DNA from: Rhizobium sp. FKY42
GTDB lineage: Bacteria; Pseudomonadota; Alphaproteobacteria; Rhizobiales; Rhizobiaceae
Length of the DNA: 64,000 nucleotides
Assembly (NCBI RefSeq): GCF_005222835.1
Contig: NZ_STGA01000029.1
Coordinates: 930,001-994,000 of the forward strand
Reading direction: 5' to 3'
Shown here: in pieces, positions 48,507 through 58,338 of the stretch
How positions within the stretch are numbered: position 1 is the stretch's first letter
Layout of the letters: each line of letters starts with the position of its first letter
Notes under the pieces: model-generated
Database searches by the model: none
What the model saw: only the letters and a program-made list of their open reading frames with translations
Told to the model about the DNA's origin: nothing
Made by a program: the position numbers and the translations under genes

Positions 48507-50060
48507 ATGGCTTTATCTACCAGCCTGTTGCTGCGCCAAGCTCAATCTCTGGTCATGACTCCGCAACTGATGCAGTCCATCCAGTTGCTTCAGATGACAC
48601 ACCTCGAACTCAACCATTTCATTGCGCAGGAAGTCGAAAAGAATCCTCTGCTCGAATTCTCCCCATCTGATGGAGAAGCAAGCAATGACAGTTTCGAGAA
48701 TTTCGAGGCACCAGAGACGAGTGCCAACGAAGATAGCGTACACTCCACCTCCGTCGATGGGGATGCGGACTGGTTCGATTCCGGTTCGAGCGATCATGGA
48801 CAACTCAACGAGCGCCTCGACGCAAATTTCGAAAATGTCTTTCCTGATGATGTAGCCGAGCGTCGGCCGGATGCACCTGAACTGATGGGTCAATGGAAGT
48901 CCATGCCCGGTGGAGAGGCTGGCGAGGGATATGATCTGGAGGATTTCGTTGCAGGCACTGTTTCCTTGCGGGACCATCTTTCCCAGCAAATCCCCTTTCT
49001 GCTGCATCAGGAAAGAGACCGGCTCATCGCTCAGCACCTGACAGACCTTCTCGATGAGAATGGCTATCTTCAGGGCGATACGACAGAGGTCGCGGAGCGC
49101 CTTGGCACATCGCCAGCGCAGGTTGATGCTATCCTGAAGTCCTTGCAATCCCTCGACCCACCGGGAGTTTATGCACGCTCGCTCAACGAATGTCTCTCAA
49201 TCCAGCTCACCCAGAAGGATCGGCTGGATCCCGCGATGCAGGCACTGCTAGGAAATCTCGAACTTCTGGCCAAACGTGATTTTGCGTCGCTACGGCGCCT
49301 CTGCGGAGTGGATGACGAGGATCTCATCGACATGCTTGCAGAGATCCGGGCGCTCAATCCGCGTCCCGGCAGCAGCTTTGAGAATGGGGGCTATGAGGCC
49401 ATCCTTCCTGATGTAGTGGTGCGTGCCGGGACTGACGGAAGCTGGCTTGTCGAACTGAACCCCGACACTTTGCCGAGGGTGCTCGTCAACCAGACCTATT
49501 TTCAGTCGATTTCCAAAAAGGCATCCAGACCGGGTGAAGATGCGAATTTCCTCTCCGAGTGCCTCCAGAATGCAAACTGGTTGACACGTAGCCTGGACCA
49601 GCGCGCCAAGACGATCATGAAAGTGGCCTCTGAGATCGTCCGCCAGCAAGATGCTTTCTTGCTGCACGGGGTCGATCATCTTCGTCCGCTGAACCTGAAG
49701 ACGGTGGCCGAAGCCATCAAAATGCACGAGTCAACTGTGAGCCGGGTCACATCGAATAAATATATGCTGACCCCGCGCGGGCTTTTCGAGCTCAAATATT
49801 TTTTCACAGTTTCCATCAACTCTGCTGAAGGTGGAGACAATCATTCCGCTGAAGCCGTGCGTCATCGCATTCGCCAGATGATCGCGCAGGAGGCTGCGGA
49901 AGCGGTCCTGTCCGACGACGATATCGTCGCCATCCTGAAGAAATCTGGTGTCGAATTGGCACGAAGGACCGTGGCCAAATATCGGGAATCCATGAACATT
50001 CCGAGCTCAGTCCAAAGACGGCGCGAGAAGCGGGCTCTGGCCAAAATTGCGGCCTGTTGA
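48507..50060 (+). CDS. rpoN: RNA polymerase sigma-54 factor
   Basis: Alternative sigma factor for nitrogen, dicarboxylate-transport and, in symbionts, nif genes. The activator-interacting N-terminus is LLRQAQSLVMTPQLMQSIQL, followed by an acidic region II and the core-binding domain. The DNA-binding part has the helix-turn-helix TVAEAIKMHESTVSRVTSNK and the RpoN box ARRTVAKYRESMNIPSS near the end. I start at MALSTSLLLRQ (517 residues) after TAGGGAG; the upstream in-frame ATG is not conserved-looking. Confidence 0.96.
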   Translation: MALSTSLLLRQAQSLVMTPQLMQSIQLLQMTHLELNHFIAQEVEKNPLLEFSPSDGEASNDSFENFEAPETSANEDSVHSTSVDGDADWFDSGSSDHGQLNERLDANFENVFPDDVAERRPDAPELMGQWKSMPGGEAGEGYDLEDFVAGTVSLRDHLSQQIPFLLHQERDRLIAQHLTDLLDENGYLQGDTTEVAERLGTSPAQVDAILKSLQSLDPPGVYARSLNECLSIQLTQKDRLDPAMQALLGNLELLAKRDFASLRRLCGVDDEDLIDMLAEIRALNPRPGSSFENGGYEAILPDVVVRAGTDGSWLVELNPDTLPRVLVNQTYFQSISKKASRPGEDANFLSECLQNANWLTRSLDQRAKTIMKVASEIVRQQDAFLLHGVDHLRPLNLKTVAEAIKMHESTVSRVTSNKYMLTPRGLFELKYFFTVSINSAEGGDNHSAEAVRHRIRQMIAQEAAEAVLSDDDIVAILKKSGVELARRTVAKYRESMNIPSSVQRRREKRALAKIAAC

Positions 50061-50174
50061 GCTGGACGTACCCCACCTTCGGGCCCGCGTGAACGTGAGC
50101 GAATCAGTACATCAGACGCGAATCACAACCAAGATGAACCTTGGCTTAAAGCATCTTGTGCTCACATAGCGCCG

Positions 50175-50203
50175 TTGACTTTCCTGAAATCGACCGTTAG
50201 AAG
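50175..50203 (+). promoter_or_regulatory. Sigma-70-like promoter of hpf
   Basis: TTGACT and TAGAAG are 17 bases apart, in the 301-bp gap between rpoN and hpf. The left arm of an 11-bp inverted repeat sits in the spacer and -10 region. The expected transcription start is near 50210, about 150 bases before the hpf ATG. Confidence 0.5.
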
Positions 50204-50253
50204 CCCGCCGCACGAATGAGAAAGGACGGCGGGAGCCGCGTTTAACGGTCGAT
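50189..50253. repeat. Nested inverted repeats in the hpf promoter/leader
   Basis: Outer arms ATCGACCGTTA and TAACGGTCGAT are perfectly complementary over 11 bp and lie 43 bases apart. An inner pair CCCGCCG/CGGCGGG (50204-50210, 50227-50233) is nested inside. The outer left arm overlaps the candidate promoter, so this could be a two-site operator or a leader RNA structure. The rest of the 50061-50361 gap shows nothing I can assign. Confidence 0.6.
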
Positions 50254-50361
50254 CAGGCCTATCGTTATCAAATCGGCGAAGTATCAGCAGAGACGCTTGG
50301 ATGAGGGAGCCGCTTGGCGTAGACTGCCATGTGCAAGTCACGACAAGAAGGAAGGAATTCC

Positions 50362-50934
50362 ATGAGTGTGCGTGTATCCGGAAAGCATATGGAAATCGGC
50401 GATTCGTTCAGACAGCGGATCGAGGGCCATATCGGGGAGGCGGTTACAAAATACTTCGACGGAGGATATTCGGGTCAGGTGATCGTGGAGAAATCCGGAT
50501 CCCGATATACCTCGGACTGCAAGGTGCACCTGGACACTGGCATCGTGCTGCATGCCACAGGTGAAGCCAACGATCCGCAGGTTAGCTTCGATGCAGCGTC
50601 GGAACGGATTGAAAAGCGCCTGCGCCGCTACAAGCGCAAGCTTCGCGACCACCATGCTGGAGCAACCCAGAACGGCTATGCAGAAATCGCCTACACGGTG
50701 ATGGACGCGGTGTCGGAAGAGGAGGACGAGGTTCCGGATGACTTTTCTCCCACGATCGTGGCAGAAAGCTCCAAGCCTCTGAAGACAATGACCGTCGCAA
50801 GCGCCGTCATGGCGCTCGACATGACAGACGAACCCGTTCTGTTTTTCAGGAACCCTGGGAAACAGTTGAACATTGTGTACCGCCGCAACGACGGCAATAT
50901 TGGCTGGATCGACGCCGCCAGTATCAAAGGATAG
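50362..50934 (+). CDS. hpf: Ribosome hibernation promoting factor, long form
   Basis: Binds the 30S decoding region and drives 100S dimer formation in starved cells. The 190-residue protein has the N-terminal S30AE domain (SVRVSGKHMEIGDSFRQRIE, SERIEKRLRRYKRKLRDH) and the C-terminal dimerisation domain of the long form (SAVMALDMTDEPVLFFRNPG, LNIVYRRNDGNIGWID), joined by an acidic linker. The start MSVRVSGKH has AAGGAAGGAA before it. Its position between rpoN and ptsN is conserved in proteobacteria. Confidence 0.95.
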   Translation: MSVRVSGKHMEIGDSFRQRIEGHIGEAVTKYFDGGYSGQVIVEKSGSRYTSDCKVHLDTGIVLHATGEANDPQVSFDAASERIEKRLRRYKRKLRDHHAGATQNGYAEIAYTVMDAVSEEEDEVPDDFSPTIVAESSKPLKTMTVASAVMALDMTDEPVLFFRNPGKQLNIVYRRNDGNIGWIDAASIKG

Positions 50935-50940
50935 CCTGAA

Positions 50941-50960
50941 GGGAGTGCTTCGGCACTCCC
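50941..50960 (+). other. TTCG-capped hairpin between hpf and ptsN
   Basis: GGGAGTGC and GCACTCCC pair perfectly around TTCG, an exceptionally stable tetraloop, four bases after the hpf stop. There is no T-run, so it is more likely an RNA stabiliser or partial attenuator than a full terminator. Confidence 0.7.
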
Positions 50961-50993
50961 ATACCCCCCAGCGGGGGCAGAAGGATGGAAAGA

Positions 50994-51455
50994 ATGGCGT
51001 TGGCAGATCTGCTGCAGCAAGATGCAATTATTCCTGCGCTCAAGGTCAATTCCAAGAAACAGCTGCTCCAGGAACTCGCCGTCAAGGCTGCAAAGCTGAC
51101 GGGACTTCCAGAGCGCGAGATATTCGATGTCATCCTGCAGCGTGAGCGACTTGGTTCGACCGGTGTCGGCCACGGCATCGCCATTCCGCACGGCAAGCTT
51201 GGCAGTATTGGGGCAATCACGGGATTATTTGCCCGGCTTGAAACCCCGGTGGATTTCGAAGCACTGGATGATGAACCGGTCGATCTGGTTTTCCTGCTTC
51301 TGGCGCCCGAAGGCGCTGGAGCAGACCATCTCAAGGCACTTTCGCGGATTGCCCGCGTGCTGAGAGATCACGATCTTGTGGCAAAGCTGCGCGCCACCGA
51401 TTCAGCGTCAGCCATTTATGCATTTCTGAATCAGGAACAGGCGAACGCTGCCTGA
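50994..51455 (+). CDS. ptsN: PTS IIA-like nitrogen-regulatory protein (EIIA-Ntr)
   Basis: Phospho-acceptor of the nitrogen PTS (PtsP-NPr-PtsN) that links metabolism to potassium uptake, polyhydroxybutyrate and nitrogen control. The phosphorylated histidine is in GVGHGIAIPHGKLGSI near residue 66, and the EIIA fold core FARLETPVDFEALDDEPVDL is intact. AAGGA lies eight bases before the second ATG (MALADLLQQD, 153 residues), so I prefer it to the ATG three codons earlier. A terminator follows. Confidence 0.95.
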   Translation: MALADLLQQDAIIPALKVNSKKQLLQELAVKAAKLTGLPEREIFDVILQRERLGSTGVGHGIAIPHGKLGSIGAITGLFARLETPVDFEALDDEPVDLVFLLLAPEGAGADHLKALSRIARVLRDHDLVAKLRATDSASAIYAFLNQEQANAA

Positions 51456-51481
51456 TCCACTTCCATCGCCTTGGAAACAAG

Positions 51482-51513
51482 AAGGTCCGCCTCTGTCGGA
51501 AGCGGACCTTTTT
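51482..51513 (+). terminator. Intrinsic terminator after ptsN
   Basis: AAGGTCCGC and GCGGACCTT form a 9-bp stem with an 11-base loop, followed by a T-run (five T including the stem end). It separates ptsN from the convergent grpE and may also stop some grpE transcripts. Confidence 0.85.
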
Positions 51514-51538
51514 GCTTGATCATAAATGCCTGCGTTGA

Positions 51539-52177
51539 TTACGCCTTGTCAGCAGTCGCCTCGGCCGCGGCAGATGCTTCAACCTTCGGGCCACCTTTTG
51601 CAACACCGACCATGGCAGGACGAAGAACGCGCTCGCCGATCACGTAACCCGCCTGCACGACCTGTACGACCGTATTGTTGGGAACAGCCGGATTTGGCAC
51701 TTCAAACATGGCCTGATGGAAGTTCGGATCGAATTTCTGACCTTCGGCATCGATCTTGCGTACACCGTGACGCTCAAGTGCCGTGAGCATTGCGCGCTCT
51801 GTCATATCGACGCCTTCGATCAAGGCCTTGAGGCCGGCATCACCCGCTTCGCGCGTTTCGGCAGGGATTGAGTCCAACGCCCGTCGCAGATTGTCAGACA
51901 CGGCCAGCATGTCACGCGCGAAGGCGGTTACGGCGTAGGACTTGGCGTCCTTCACATCGCGCTCGGTGCGGCGGCGAAGATTATCCATCTCTGCTGCGAG
52001 GCGCAGGAAACGGTCGCGAATCTCGTTGTTCTCCGCCCGAAGCGCTTCCAGAGGATCTGGCTGCTGCTCAGCCGGGGCTTCCGAACCATTTTCCGCAAAG
52101 GCCGATGCGGCAGTTGCTGCTGCGGCATCCTGATTTTCTTCCGCGTCAGGTCCGGGTTTCTTCGTCTCGTCGGTCAT
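51539..52177 (-). CDS. grpE: Nucleotide exchange factor GrpE
   Basis: Co-chaperone releasing ADP from DnaK. The 212-residue protein has a disordered Ala/Glu-rich N-terminus, a long coiled coil ([33 protein letters not shown]) and the C-terminal beta-wing with [14 protein letters not shown] and [21 protein letters not shown] start at [12 protein letters not shown], six bases after GGAG. dnaK and dnaJ are not in the window. A CTTGAT-N17-CGATAT promoter lies just upstream. Confidence 0.96.
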   Translation of the reverse strand: MTDETKKPGPDAEENQDAAAATAASAFAENGSEAPAEQQPDPLEALRAENNEIRDRFLRLAAEMDNLRRRTERDVKDAKSYAVTAFARDMLAVSDNLRRALDSIPAETREAGDAGLKALIEGVDMTERAMLTALERHGVRKIDAEGQKFDPNFHQAMFEVPNPAVPNNTVVQVVQAGYVIGERVLRPAMVGVAKGGPKVEASAAAEATADKA

Positions 52178-52215
52178 GACGTACTCCATCAATGGTTTGT
52201 CTGAAAGTGAGCCCG

Positions 52216-52244
52216 ATATCGAGGTTCGAGCCCGAAAAATCAAG
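52216..52244 (-). promoter_or_regulatory. RpoH-like promoter of grpE
   Basis: Read on the minus strand, CTTGAT and CGATAT are separated by 17 bases, ending about 40 bases before the grpE start. The form parallels the hsp20 promoter of this window. It could also be read as a sigma-70 promoter. Confidence 0.45.
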
Positions 52245-52268
52245 GCTTCTACACATATCGGGACGGAT

Positions 52269-53372
52269 TTACTGGGCGCGGGGGTTTCGGCTGAGCCGTG
52301 TCAACAGTTGCGCCGTGTAATCCACCATTGGCACAATGCGCGAATAGTTCAGCCGGGTCGGACCAATCACGCCGACAGCACCAACGATGCGATCCTCCTC
52401 GTCGCGGTAGGGAGCAACCACCAGCGAGGAACCGGAGAGGGAGAACAGCTTGTTCTCCGAGCCAATGAAGATACGGACACCGGGGCCGCTTTCCGCAAGA
52501 TCGAGAATTTCCAGAAGACTGTCCTTCTTTTCGAGATCATCGAAAAGCATGCGCAGACGATCCAGATCCTCTGCGCCGGCCAAGCCCTCCAGAAGATTGG
52601 CGCGGCCGCGCACGATGAGGCGCGAGGGCTTTCCTTCCTCGTTGTCGCCTGCCCAGACAGCAAGACCTCTTTCCACCAGATCACGGGACAAGGTATCGAG
52701 TTCCGTCTGGACGCGCTGCTTCAGGGTGCGAAGCTGACCGCGCAATTCCGGTAGGGTCTGTCCGCTCAGATGCGCGTTGAGGAAATTGGCAGCTTCCGTC
52801 AACTGCGATGAGGTCACACCGGCTGGCAGATCGATGATACGATTTTCAACCTGATTATGATCGCCAACGAGAATGGCCAGTGCCTTTGTCGGTTCCAATC
52901 GGATGAACTCGACATGTTTCAGCACAGGATCGCTTTTCGCCGTAATTACGATCCCAGCCCCGCGGGAAACACCAGAAAGCATCAGAGATGCTTCCGTCAT
53001 CAGATTTTCCATCGGCTGATCGCGGTCGCTGGCACGGATTTGGCGCTCGATGCTGGCGCGGTCTTCAACGGAAAGATCGCCGACCTGCATGAAGGCATCA
53101 ACGAAGAAACGAAGGCCGATCTGGGTCGGCAAGCGACCGGCACTGATGTGCGGGGCATAGATAAGCCCCAACTCCTCGAGGTCGCTCATCACGTTGCGAA
53201 CGGAGGCCGGAGAGAGGGAGATCGGCAAAAGGCGCGCGAGATTGCGCGAGCCGAGCGGCTCGCCCGTTTCCAGATAGCTTTCGACGATACGCCGGAAGAT
53301 CTCGCGCGATCGCTCGTCAAGCACCGAAGTGGTGTCCCTGCCCCGCGTTGGCTGAAGATCCATCTGTCGCAT
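52269..53372 (-). CDS. hrcA: Heat-inducible transcription repressor HrcA
   Basis: Repressor of groESL-type operons through the CIRCE element, with GroEL as co-factor. The winged-helix N-terminus is [20 protein letters not shown] and [20 protein letters not shown], followed by the GAF-like and dimerisation domains (about 110-350). Start codons three codons apart (MRQMDLQ or MDLQ) are both possible. grpE follows 91 bases downstream. I see no CIRCE repeat next to hrcA or grpE here, so its targets lie elsewhere. Confidence 0.95.
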   Translation of the reverse strand: MRQMDLQPTRGRDTTSVLDERSREIFRRIVESYLETGEPLGSRNLARLLPISLSPASVRNVMSDLEELGLIYAPHISAGRLPTQIGLRFFVDAFMQVGDLSVEDRASIERQIRASDRDQPMENLMTEASLMLSGVSRGAGIVITAKSDPVLKHVEFIRLEPTKALAILVGDHNQVENRIIDLPAGVTSSQLTEAANFLNAHLSGQTLPELRGQLRTLKQRVQTELDTLSRDLVERGLAVWAGDNEEGKPSRLIVRGRANLLEGLAGAEDLDRLRMLFDDLEKKDSLLEILDLAESGPGVRIFIGSENKLFSLSGSSLVVAPYRDEEDRIVGAVGVIGPTRLNYSRIVPMVDYTAQLLTRLSRNPRAQ

Positions 53373-53436
53373 TTCACCTGGCTGTTGACTATCCTGAAGC
53401 GAATATAATGCGGATCAAGCAATCGCCAAAGGATTT

Positions 53437-53465
53437 TTGACAGCCATTGACCGCAACAATGCTAA
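53437..53465 (+). promoter_or_regulatory. Sigma-70-like promoter of rph
   Basis: TTGACA and TGCTAA are 17 bases apart, about 75 bases upstream of the rph start, within the 167-bp hrcA/rph divergent gap. The -35 is perfect and the -10 is weak. Confidence 0.5.
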
Positions 53466-53539
53466 TCTTCCATGGGTTTTCCTTTGCAAAGCCTTGCCCG
53501 GGGTTCTAAGAGGCGTCTTAAGAACTTCAGGAGAGAACG

Positions 53540-54256
53540 ATGCGGCCCTCAGGCAGAAAAACCGACCAGATGCGCAAGGTCAGCTTTGAACGCAATGTGT
53601 CCAAGCATGCGGAAGGCTCATGCCTCGTCAAGTTTGGCGATACGCACGTGCTGTGCACAGCAAGCCTCGAAGAAAAGACGCCGCCGTGGCTTCGCAACTC
53701 GGGCAAGGGTTGGGTGACGGCTGAATATGGAATGCTGCCCCGTGCCACGGGCGACCGCATGAAGCGTGAGGCGGCTGCCGGAAAGCAGGGTGGACGCACC
53801 CAGGAAATCCAGCGATTGATCGGGCGCTCGCTGCGAGCTGTCATCGATCTGGAAGCGCTCGGCGAAAAGCAGATCACGGTCGATTGCGATGTCATCCAGG
53901 CTGATGGCGGCACCCGGACTGCAGCCATCACCGGCGGCTGGATTGCGCTGCACGACTGCCTGAAGTGGATGGAGGCCCGCAACATGATCAAGCTGGAGCG
54001 CGTTCTCAAAGACCACGTCGCGGCGATCTCTTGCGGTATCTTCGCCGGACAGTCTGTCATCGACCTGGACTACCTTGAGGATTCGGCCGCTGAGACAGAT
54101 GCGAACTTCGTCATGACGGGTTCCGGTGGAATTGTGGAGGTGCAAGGCACCGCTGAAGGCAAACCGTTTACACGCGACGAACTTCTGGGCCTTCTCGATC
54201 TGGCCGCTGCGGGCACTGCCGAACTGGTTGCGCTTCAGAAGCAGGCCATTGCCTGA
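53540..54256 (+). CDS. rph: Ribonuclease PH
   Basis: Phosphorolytic 3'-5' exonuclease trimming tRNA 3' ends. The 238-residue protein shows [35 protein letters not shown], the phosphate-binding [20 protein letters not shown] and [26 protein letters not shown] lies just before the ATG. rdgB starts 14 bases later; the pair is a common arrangement. Confidence 0.97.
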   Translation: MRPSGRKTDQMRKVSFERNVSKHAEGSCLVKFGDTHVLCTASLEEKTPPWLRNSGKGWVTAEYGMLPRATGDRMKREAAAGKQGGRTQEIQRLIGRSLRAVIDLEALGEKQITVDCDVIQADGGTRTAAITGGWIALHDCLKWMEARNMIKLERVLKDHVAAISCGIFAGQSVIDLDYLEDSAAETDANFVMTGSGGIVEVQGTAEGKPFTRDELLGLLDLAAAGTAELVALQKQAIA

Positions 54257-54270
54257 GCGAGGTCAGACCG

Positions 54271-54915
54271 ATGCGCAAACTCGACACCCGCACCATTGTC
54301 GTTGCCAGCCACAATGCCGGAAAGATCCGCGAGATTGCGGATCTGATCGGCCCCTTCGGCTTTGCCGCAAAGTCTGCAGCCGAACTCAATTTCATCGAGC
54401 CGGATGAAACCGGAACGACGTTTGAAGAAAACGCAACGATCAAGGCTTTGGCCTCTGCCAAGGCTTCCGGATTGCCTGCGCTGTCTGACGATTCCGGTCT
54501 GGTGATCGATGCTCTGGACGGGGCGCCAGGCGTCTATACCGCCAATTGGGCGGAGACCGCCGATGGAACGCGCGATTTCGCCATGGCCATGCGCAGGGTG
54601 GAGGATGCGCTGCAGGAGCGCGGTGCGACGGTTGAGCAACAGCGTACTGCCCGGTTCGTCAGCGTTTTGTGCCTTGCGTGGCCGGACGGACATACAGAGC
54701 TCTTCCGTGGCGAAGTGGAAGGCGTGATTGCGCCTGCTCCCCGCGGCACGCAGGGTTTTGGCTACGATCCGATCTTTCAACCATCCGGCTATTCCACCAC
54801 TTTTGGCGAAATGAGCGCCGAAGAAAAACACGGCTGGAAGCCCGGCGATATGCAAGCGCTGTCGCACCGCGCCCGCGCCTTCAAGATTTTTGTCGAAACC
54901 TGCCTGGACGTATAA
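54271..54915 (+). CDS. rdgB: dITP/XTP pyrophosphatase
   Basis: House-cleaning enzyme hydrolysing non-canonical purine triphosphates (dITP, XTP). The Ham1 motifs are [55 protein letters not shown] and [13 protein letters not shown], ending in LSHRARAFK. At 214 residues it is typical. The following hemW frame opens 26 bases before the rdgB stop. Confidence 0.96.
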   Translation: MRKLDTRTIVVASHNAGKIREIADLIGPFGFAAKSAAELNFIEPDETGTTFEENATIKALASAKASGLPALSDDSGLVIDALDGAPGVYTANWAETADGTRDFAMAMRRVEDALQERGATVEQQRTARFVSVLCLAWPDGHTELFRGEVEGVIAPAPRGTQGFGYDPIFQPSGYSTTFGEMSAEEKHGWKPGDMQALSHRARAFKIFVETCLDV

Positions 54916-56098
54916 GCCTTTGCTGACCGACGCCCCTCTCCTGCCTGATACCGGCGAACCGGGCTTTGGTCTTTATGTCCATTGGCCGTTCTGCGCGGCC
55001 AAGTGCCCCTATTGCGACTTCAACAGCCATGTGCGTCACACGCCTGTCGATCAGCAGCGGTTCACGCAAGGATTCCTGAAGGAAATGGACACGATGCGAA
55101 GCCTGACTGGCCCGCGAACCGTGACCAGCATCTTTCTGGGGGGCGGCACGCCCTCACTGATGGATCCTGCAACCGTTGAGGCCATTCTGGATGGTATCGC
55201 TGCACGGTGGCATACACCAGCCGGGATAGAAGTGACGATGGAAGCCAATCCTTCCAGCGTGGAAGCGGAGCGTTTCCGCGGCTACCGTTCGGCGGGTGTC
55301 AATCGTGTGTCTCTCGGCGTTCAGGCGCTGAATGACCGCGACCTGAAGTTCCTCGGGCGCCTGCACGATGTGGCGGATGCGCTGAAAGCCATACGTCTGG
55401 CGCGCGAGATTTTTCCACGCATGAGCTTCGACCTCATCTATGCACGCCCGAACCAGACTGTCGAGGAATGGGAAAGGGAGCTCAACGAGGCCGTATCCTA
55501 CGCCGTGGATCACCTTTCCCTTTACCAGCTTACCATCGAAGAGGGCACGGCCTTCTATGGGCTGCACAAGGCTGGCAAGCTGATCGTACCGGATGGCGAT
55601 CAATCTGCGGCGCTGTACGAAGCGACGCAATCCATCACCGAAGGCTTCGGAATGCCTGCCTATGAGGTTTCCAACCACGCAAAGCCAGGTGCCGAGAGCC
55701 GACACAACCTGACCTACTGGCGCTATGGCGACTATGCCGGTATTGGTCCAGGCGCGCATGGGCGCATCAGCCGTGACCGCACAAAGATCGCGACCGCGAC
55801 CGAACGCATGCCCGAACGCTGGCTAGAGCAGGTGGAAGCCAATGGCCATGGCATGGTGGAGCACGAGATCCTTGAACGCGAGGAACAGGCGGACGAACTT
55901 CTGCTGATGGGTTTGCGCCTGCGCGAGGGCGTGGACCTTGCCCGCTGGCAGCAATTGTCCGGCCGATTTCCCAATCCGGCGCGCGAGCAGTTTTTACTGG
56001 AACACGGGTTTATAGAGCGTCTCGGAAACTCCAGACTACGGTGCACGCCAGCCGGAATGCTGATCCTCGACGCGGTGGTGGCGGATCTGGCTTGTTGA
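54890..56098 (+). CDS. hemW: Radical-SAM heme chaperone HemW
   Basis: HemN-like radical-SAM protein now regarded as a heme chaperone rather than coproporphyrinogen oxidase. The cluster motif is [19 protein letters not shown] near residue 35, followed by [12 protein letters not shown] and [20 protein letters not shown]; the C-terminal HemN domain is complete. The frame opens at TTG, overlapping rdgB by 26 bases; another TTG ten codons later is possible, and no ATG precedes the conserved region. Confidence 0.92.
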   Translation: MSKPAWTYKPLLTDAPLLPDTGEPGFGLYVHWPFCAAKCPYCDFNSHVRHTPVDQQRFTQGFLKEMDTMRSLTGPRTVTSIFLGGGTPSLMDPATVEAILDGIAARWHTPAGIEVTMEANPSSVEAERFRGYRSAGVNRVSLGVQALNDRDLKFLGRLHDVADALKAIRLAREIFPRMSFDLIYARPNQTVEEWERELNEAVSYAVDHLSLYQLTIEEGTAFYGLHKAGKLIVPDGDQSAALYEATQSITEGFGMPAYEVSNHAKPGAESRHNLTYWRYGDYAGIGPGAHGRISRDRTKIATATERMPERWLEQVEANGHGMVEHEILEREEQADELLLMGLRLREGVDLARWQQLSGRFPNPAREQFLLEHGFIERLGNSRLRCTPAGMLILDAVVADLAC

Positions 56099-56134
56099 GC
56101 GCTACTCTCTCGAATCCAATAAGTGCGCCGCGCT

Positions 56135-56764
56135 TTAGAGCGCCTCAGCACCGTCCATTTTCCACGCGAAAACATGGAGCCAAGGCGTCGGCAGGCCATC
56201 ATAACCGCCACCCTGCTGAGCTATTATTTCCAACGAAGACCAGCCGTGACCGTAGCTCGCGCGCAGCCAATCCTGATCAGGATAATTGTAGTAGCGGCCA
56301 AGCCCATCAAGGCCCTCCGCATGACCAGCCTTGTAGCTGGCGTAGAAGATACCGTTTGGCTTGAGTGCACGCTGGATACGCTGGAGGATATCAGCCAGGT
56401 CATGTCGCGGGACATGGAGAAGGCAGGCATTCGCCCAGACACCATCATAGGCGTCGAGGGCGCTGATCTGAGCGAAGGGGAGGATACCAACAGGAATTCC
56501 GAGACGAGCCGAGGCCTGCTCCGCCATCTCGGCAATTCCATCGGTTGGATGGACCTCGAGGCCTTTTGATAGCATCCAGGCGCTATCGCGGCCGCTGCCG
56601 CAACCAAGCTCAAGCACCCGCGCATCGCGTGCCAAGAGTGCGCCGAAGCGCGTCAGATGTTCCGAGACAGAATAATTACCTGTGTCTGCGGCGTAGCTTG
56701 CCGCACGACGACTGTAAAAGGATTGGGTGGCATCAGTATCGGAACCCATGCCACCGCGTTGCAT
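56135..56764 (-). CDS. Class I SAM-dependent methyltransferase
   Basis: A 209-residue methyltransferase of unknown substrate. The SAM-binding strand is ARVLELGCGSGRDSAWMLSK, followed by EVHPTDGIAEMAEQA, the motif IV region AYDGVWANACLLHV and GIFYASYKAG; the tail is typical of TehB/UbiE-like small enzymes. The ATG shares one base with the dnaA stop (TGATG) and there is no good ribosome-binding site, so translation probably depends on dnaA. A second ATG five codons on is an alternative. It is convergent with hemW. Confidence 0.82.
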   Translation of the reverse strand: MQRGGMGSDTDATQSFYSRRAASYAADTGNYSVSEHLTRFGALLARDARVLELGCGSGRDSAWMLSKGLEVHPTDGIAEMAEQASARLGIPVGILPFAQISALDAYDGVWANACLLHVPRHDLADILQRIQRALKPNGIFYASYKAGHAEGLDGLGRYYNYPDQDWLRASYGHGWSSLEIIAQQGGGYDGLPTPWLHVFAWKMDGAEAL

Positions 56765-58338
56765 CAGGCGTTGTTTTCGTTGATCAAGCGCTTGAGCAAT
56801 TCGATCTCGTGGCTGAGCTTGGTATCACCGGAAATCAGCTCTTCGATCTTGCGCACAGCGTGGAGAACGGTCGTATGATCGCGCCCGCCAAAGCGGCGAC
56901 CGATTTCCGGGAATGACCGCGGAGTCAACGTTTTCGACAAATACATGGCGATCTGGCGCGGCTTGACGATGACACGCGTACGGCGGTTCGACACAAGCTC
57001 CTGGCGCGAAACGTTGTAGTGGCGCGCCACAATCCGCTGAATGTCCTCGATGCGAACCCGCTTTGCCTCGCCCGCACCCACGAGATGCGCAAGAAGCTCA
57101 TCGACGCGCCCGATGGATAGCTCAGGTTCGAACGAGCGCCGGAAGATCAACTGGTTGAACGCACCTTCAAGTTCGCGGCCGGAATTGGCAACATTGCGCG
57201 CAACGTGGCTCAGGATCTCATCGGGGATATCGAGCGCCTGATCATCCTGACGCGCCATTTCCAGACGGCGCTTCAGCATCTCGAAGCGCATCTCATAGTC
57301 CGGTGTTTCCATCTCGATGGCAACGCCACCCTGGAGGCGTGAACGGACGCGAGGATCAAGAGATTCCAGCTCCCACGGTGCACGGTCGGCGGCGACAACC
57401 ACTTGCTTTGCACTGTCCAGCAGCATGTTCAGAAGGTGACAGAACTCGTTCTGGATCATCTTGCCCTGCAGAAACTGCATGTCATCGATGATGAGAAGGT
57501 CGATGTTGCGCAGCGACTCCTTCAAGGTCAGCGCGTCGTTGTCGCGGATGGCCGTTGCGAACCGCCACATGAAATATTCAGCGGTCAGATAGACGACACG
57601 CGGCATGCGGGATGAACCGACCGCCGCATTGGCAATGGCCTGCAGCAGATGCGTCTTGCCAAGGCCCACACCGGAATGAATGAACAGCGGATTGAACCGT
57701 ACGGCGCTTGCACCGGCTTCCGCAATCGTGCGGGCTGCGGCCAGTGCCACCCGGTTCGACGGACCCTCGACGAAGGTGTCGAAGGTATAACGGCTGTCGA
57801 GCGGCGAGCCAAACAGAGGGCCTGCAGAAGCGGTGCGAGCAGATGGCGCTGCAGCCTGTTGTGCTGGCTGGGACTGCGTCGGAAAGGCCGCGATCTGGCC
57901 GATTTCGCGCGGACCGCTGGAACGGCGCTGCGGTGCTGCAACGGGAGTTTCCGGTACTGCTGCACGCTCTTCGCCAGACGGACGAACCGCACGGCTGGCC
58001 GTTCTCACCAGGATCTCAACCTTCAGGATCTCGGAGTCCTCGGCCTGAAAGATAGAGGTAATGAGATCCAGATAGCGGTTGTTGATCCAGGATTTGAGAA
58101 AGGTCGTCGGCACGCTGAGACGAACGACGCTCTTGGAGATGGAGTGCAGTTTCAGGCGACCAAACCAGCTTGCATACACGTCAGGGCCGACCTGCGCCTT
58201 CAAACGGGCACTGAACCGTTCGAACAGAGCATCATGCTTCATTTCAGATTTTTCCCCTGCCGCCTGGGACTGAACGCTTTCGAACGCCTCGGACACCTGG
58301 TTGCCACTCTCCAAAGTCCGGGTCGATACGGTGTTCAT
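56764..58338 (-). CDS. dnaA: Chromosomal replication initiator DnaA
   Basis: AAA+ ATPase that opens oriC. Domain I is [20 protein letters not shown] to about residue 110, followed by a Pro/Ala/Gln linker. Walker A is [18 protein letters not shown], Walker B is [16 protein letters not shown], and the DNA-binding signature is [20 protein letters not shown] at the end. I start at [12 protein letters not shown] (524 residues) because AAGGA lies six bases upstream; in-frame ATGs two and eight codons earlier are possible. The leader upstream is over 800 bp and rich in GANTC. Confidence 0.96.
   Translation of the reverse strand: MNTVSTRTLESGNQVSEAFESVQSQAAGEKSEMKHDALFERFSARLKAQVGPDVYASWFGRLKLHSISKSVVRLSVPTTFLKSWINNRYLDLITSIFQAEDSEILKVEILVRTASRAVRPSGEERAAVPETPVAAPQRRSSGPREIGQIAAFPTQSQPAQQAAAPSARTASAGPLFGSPLDSRYTFDTFVEGPSNRVALAAARTIAEAGASAVRFNPLFIHSGVGLGKTHLLQAIANAAVGSSRMPRVVYLTAEYFMWRFATAIRDNDALTLKESLRNIDLLIIDDMQFLQGKMIQNEFCHLLNMLLDSAKQVVVAADRAPWELESLDPRVRSRLQGGVAIEMETPDYEMRFEMLKRRLEMARQDDQALDIPDEILSHVARNVANSGRELEGAFNQLIFRRSFEPELSIGRVDELLAHLVGAGEAKRVRIEDIQRIVARHYNVSRQELVSNRRTRVIVKPRQIAMYLSKTLTPRSFPEIGRRFGGRDHTTVLHAVRKIEELISGDTKLSHEIELLKRLINENNA

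Noticed and set aside
52178-53540. CIRCE operator near hrcA or grpE
   Set aside because: No TTAGCACTC-N9-GAGTGCTAA-like repeat is visible on either side of these genes.
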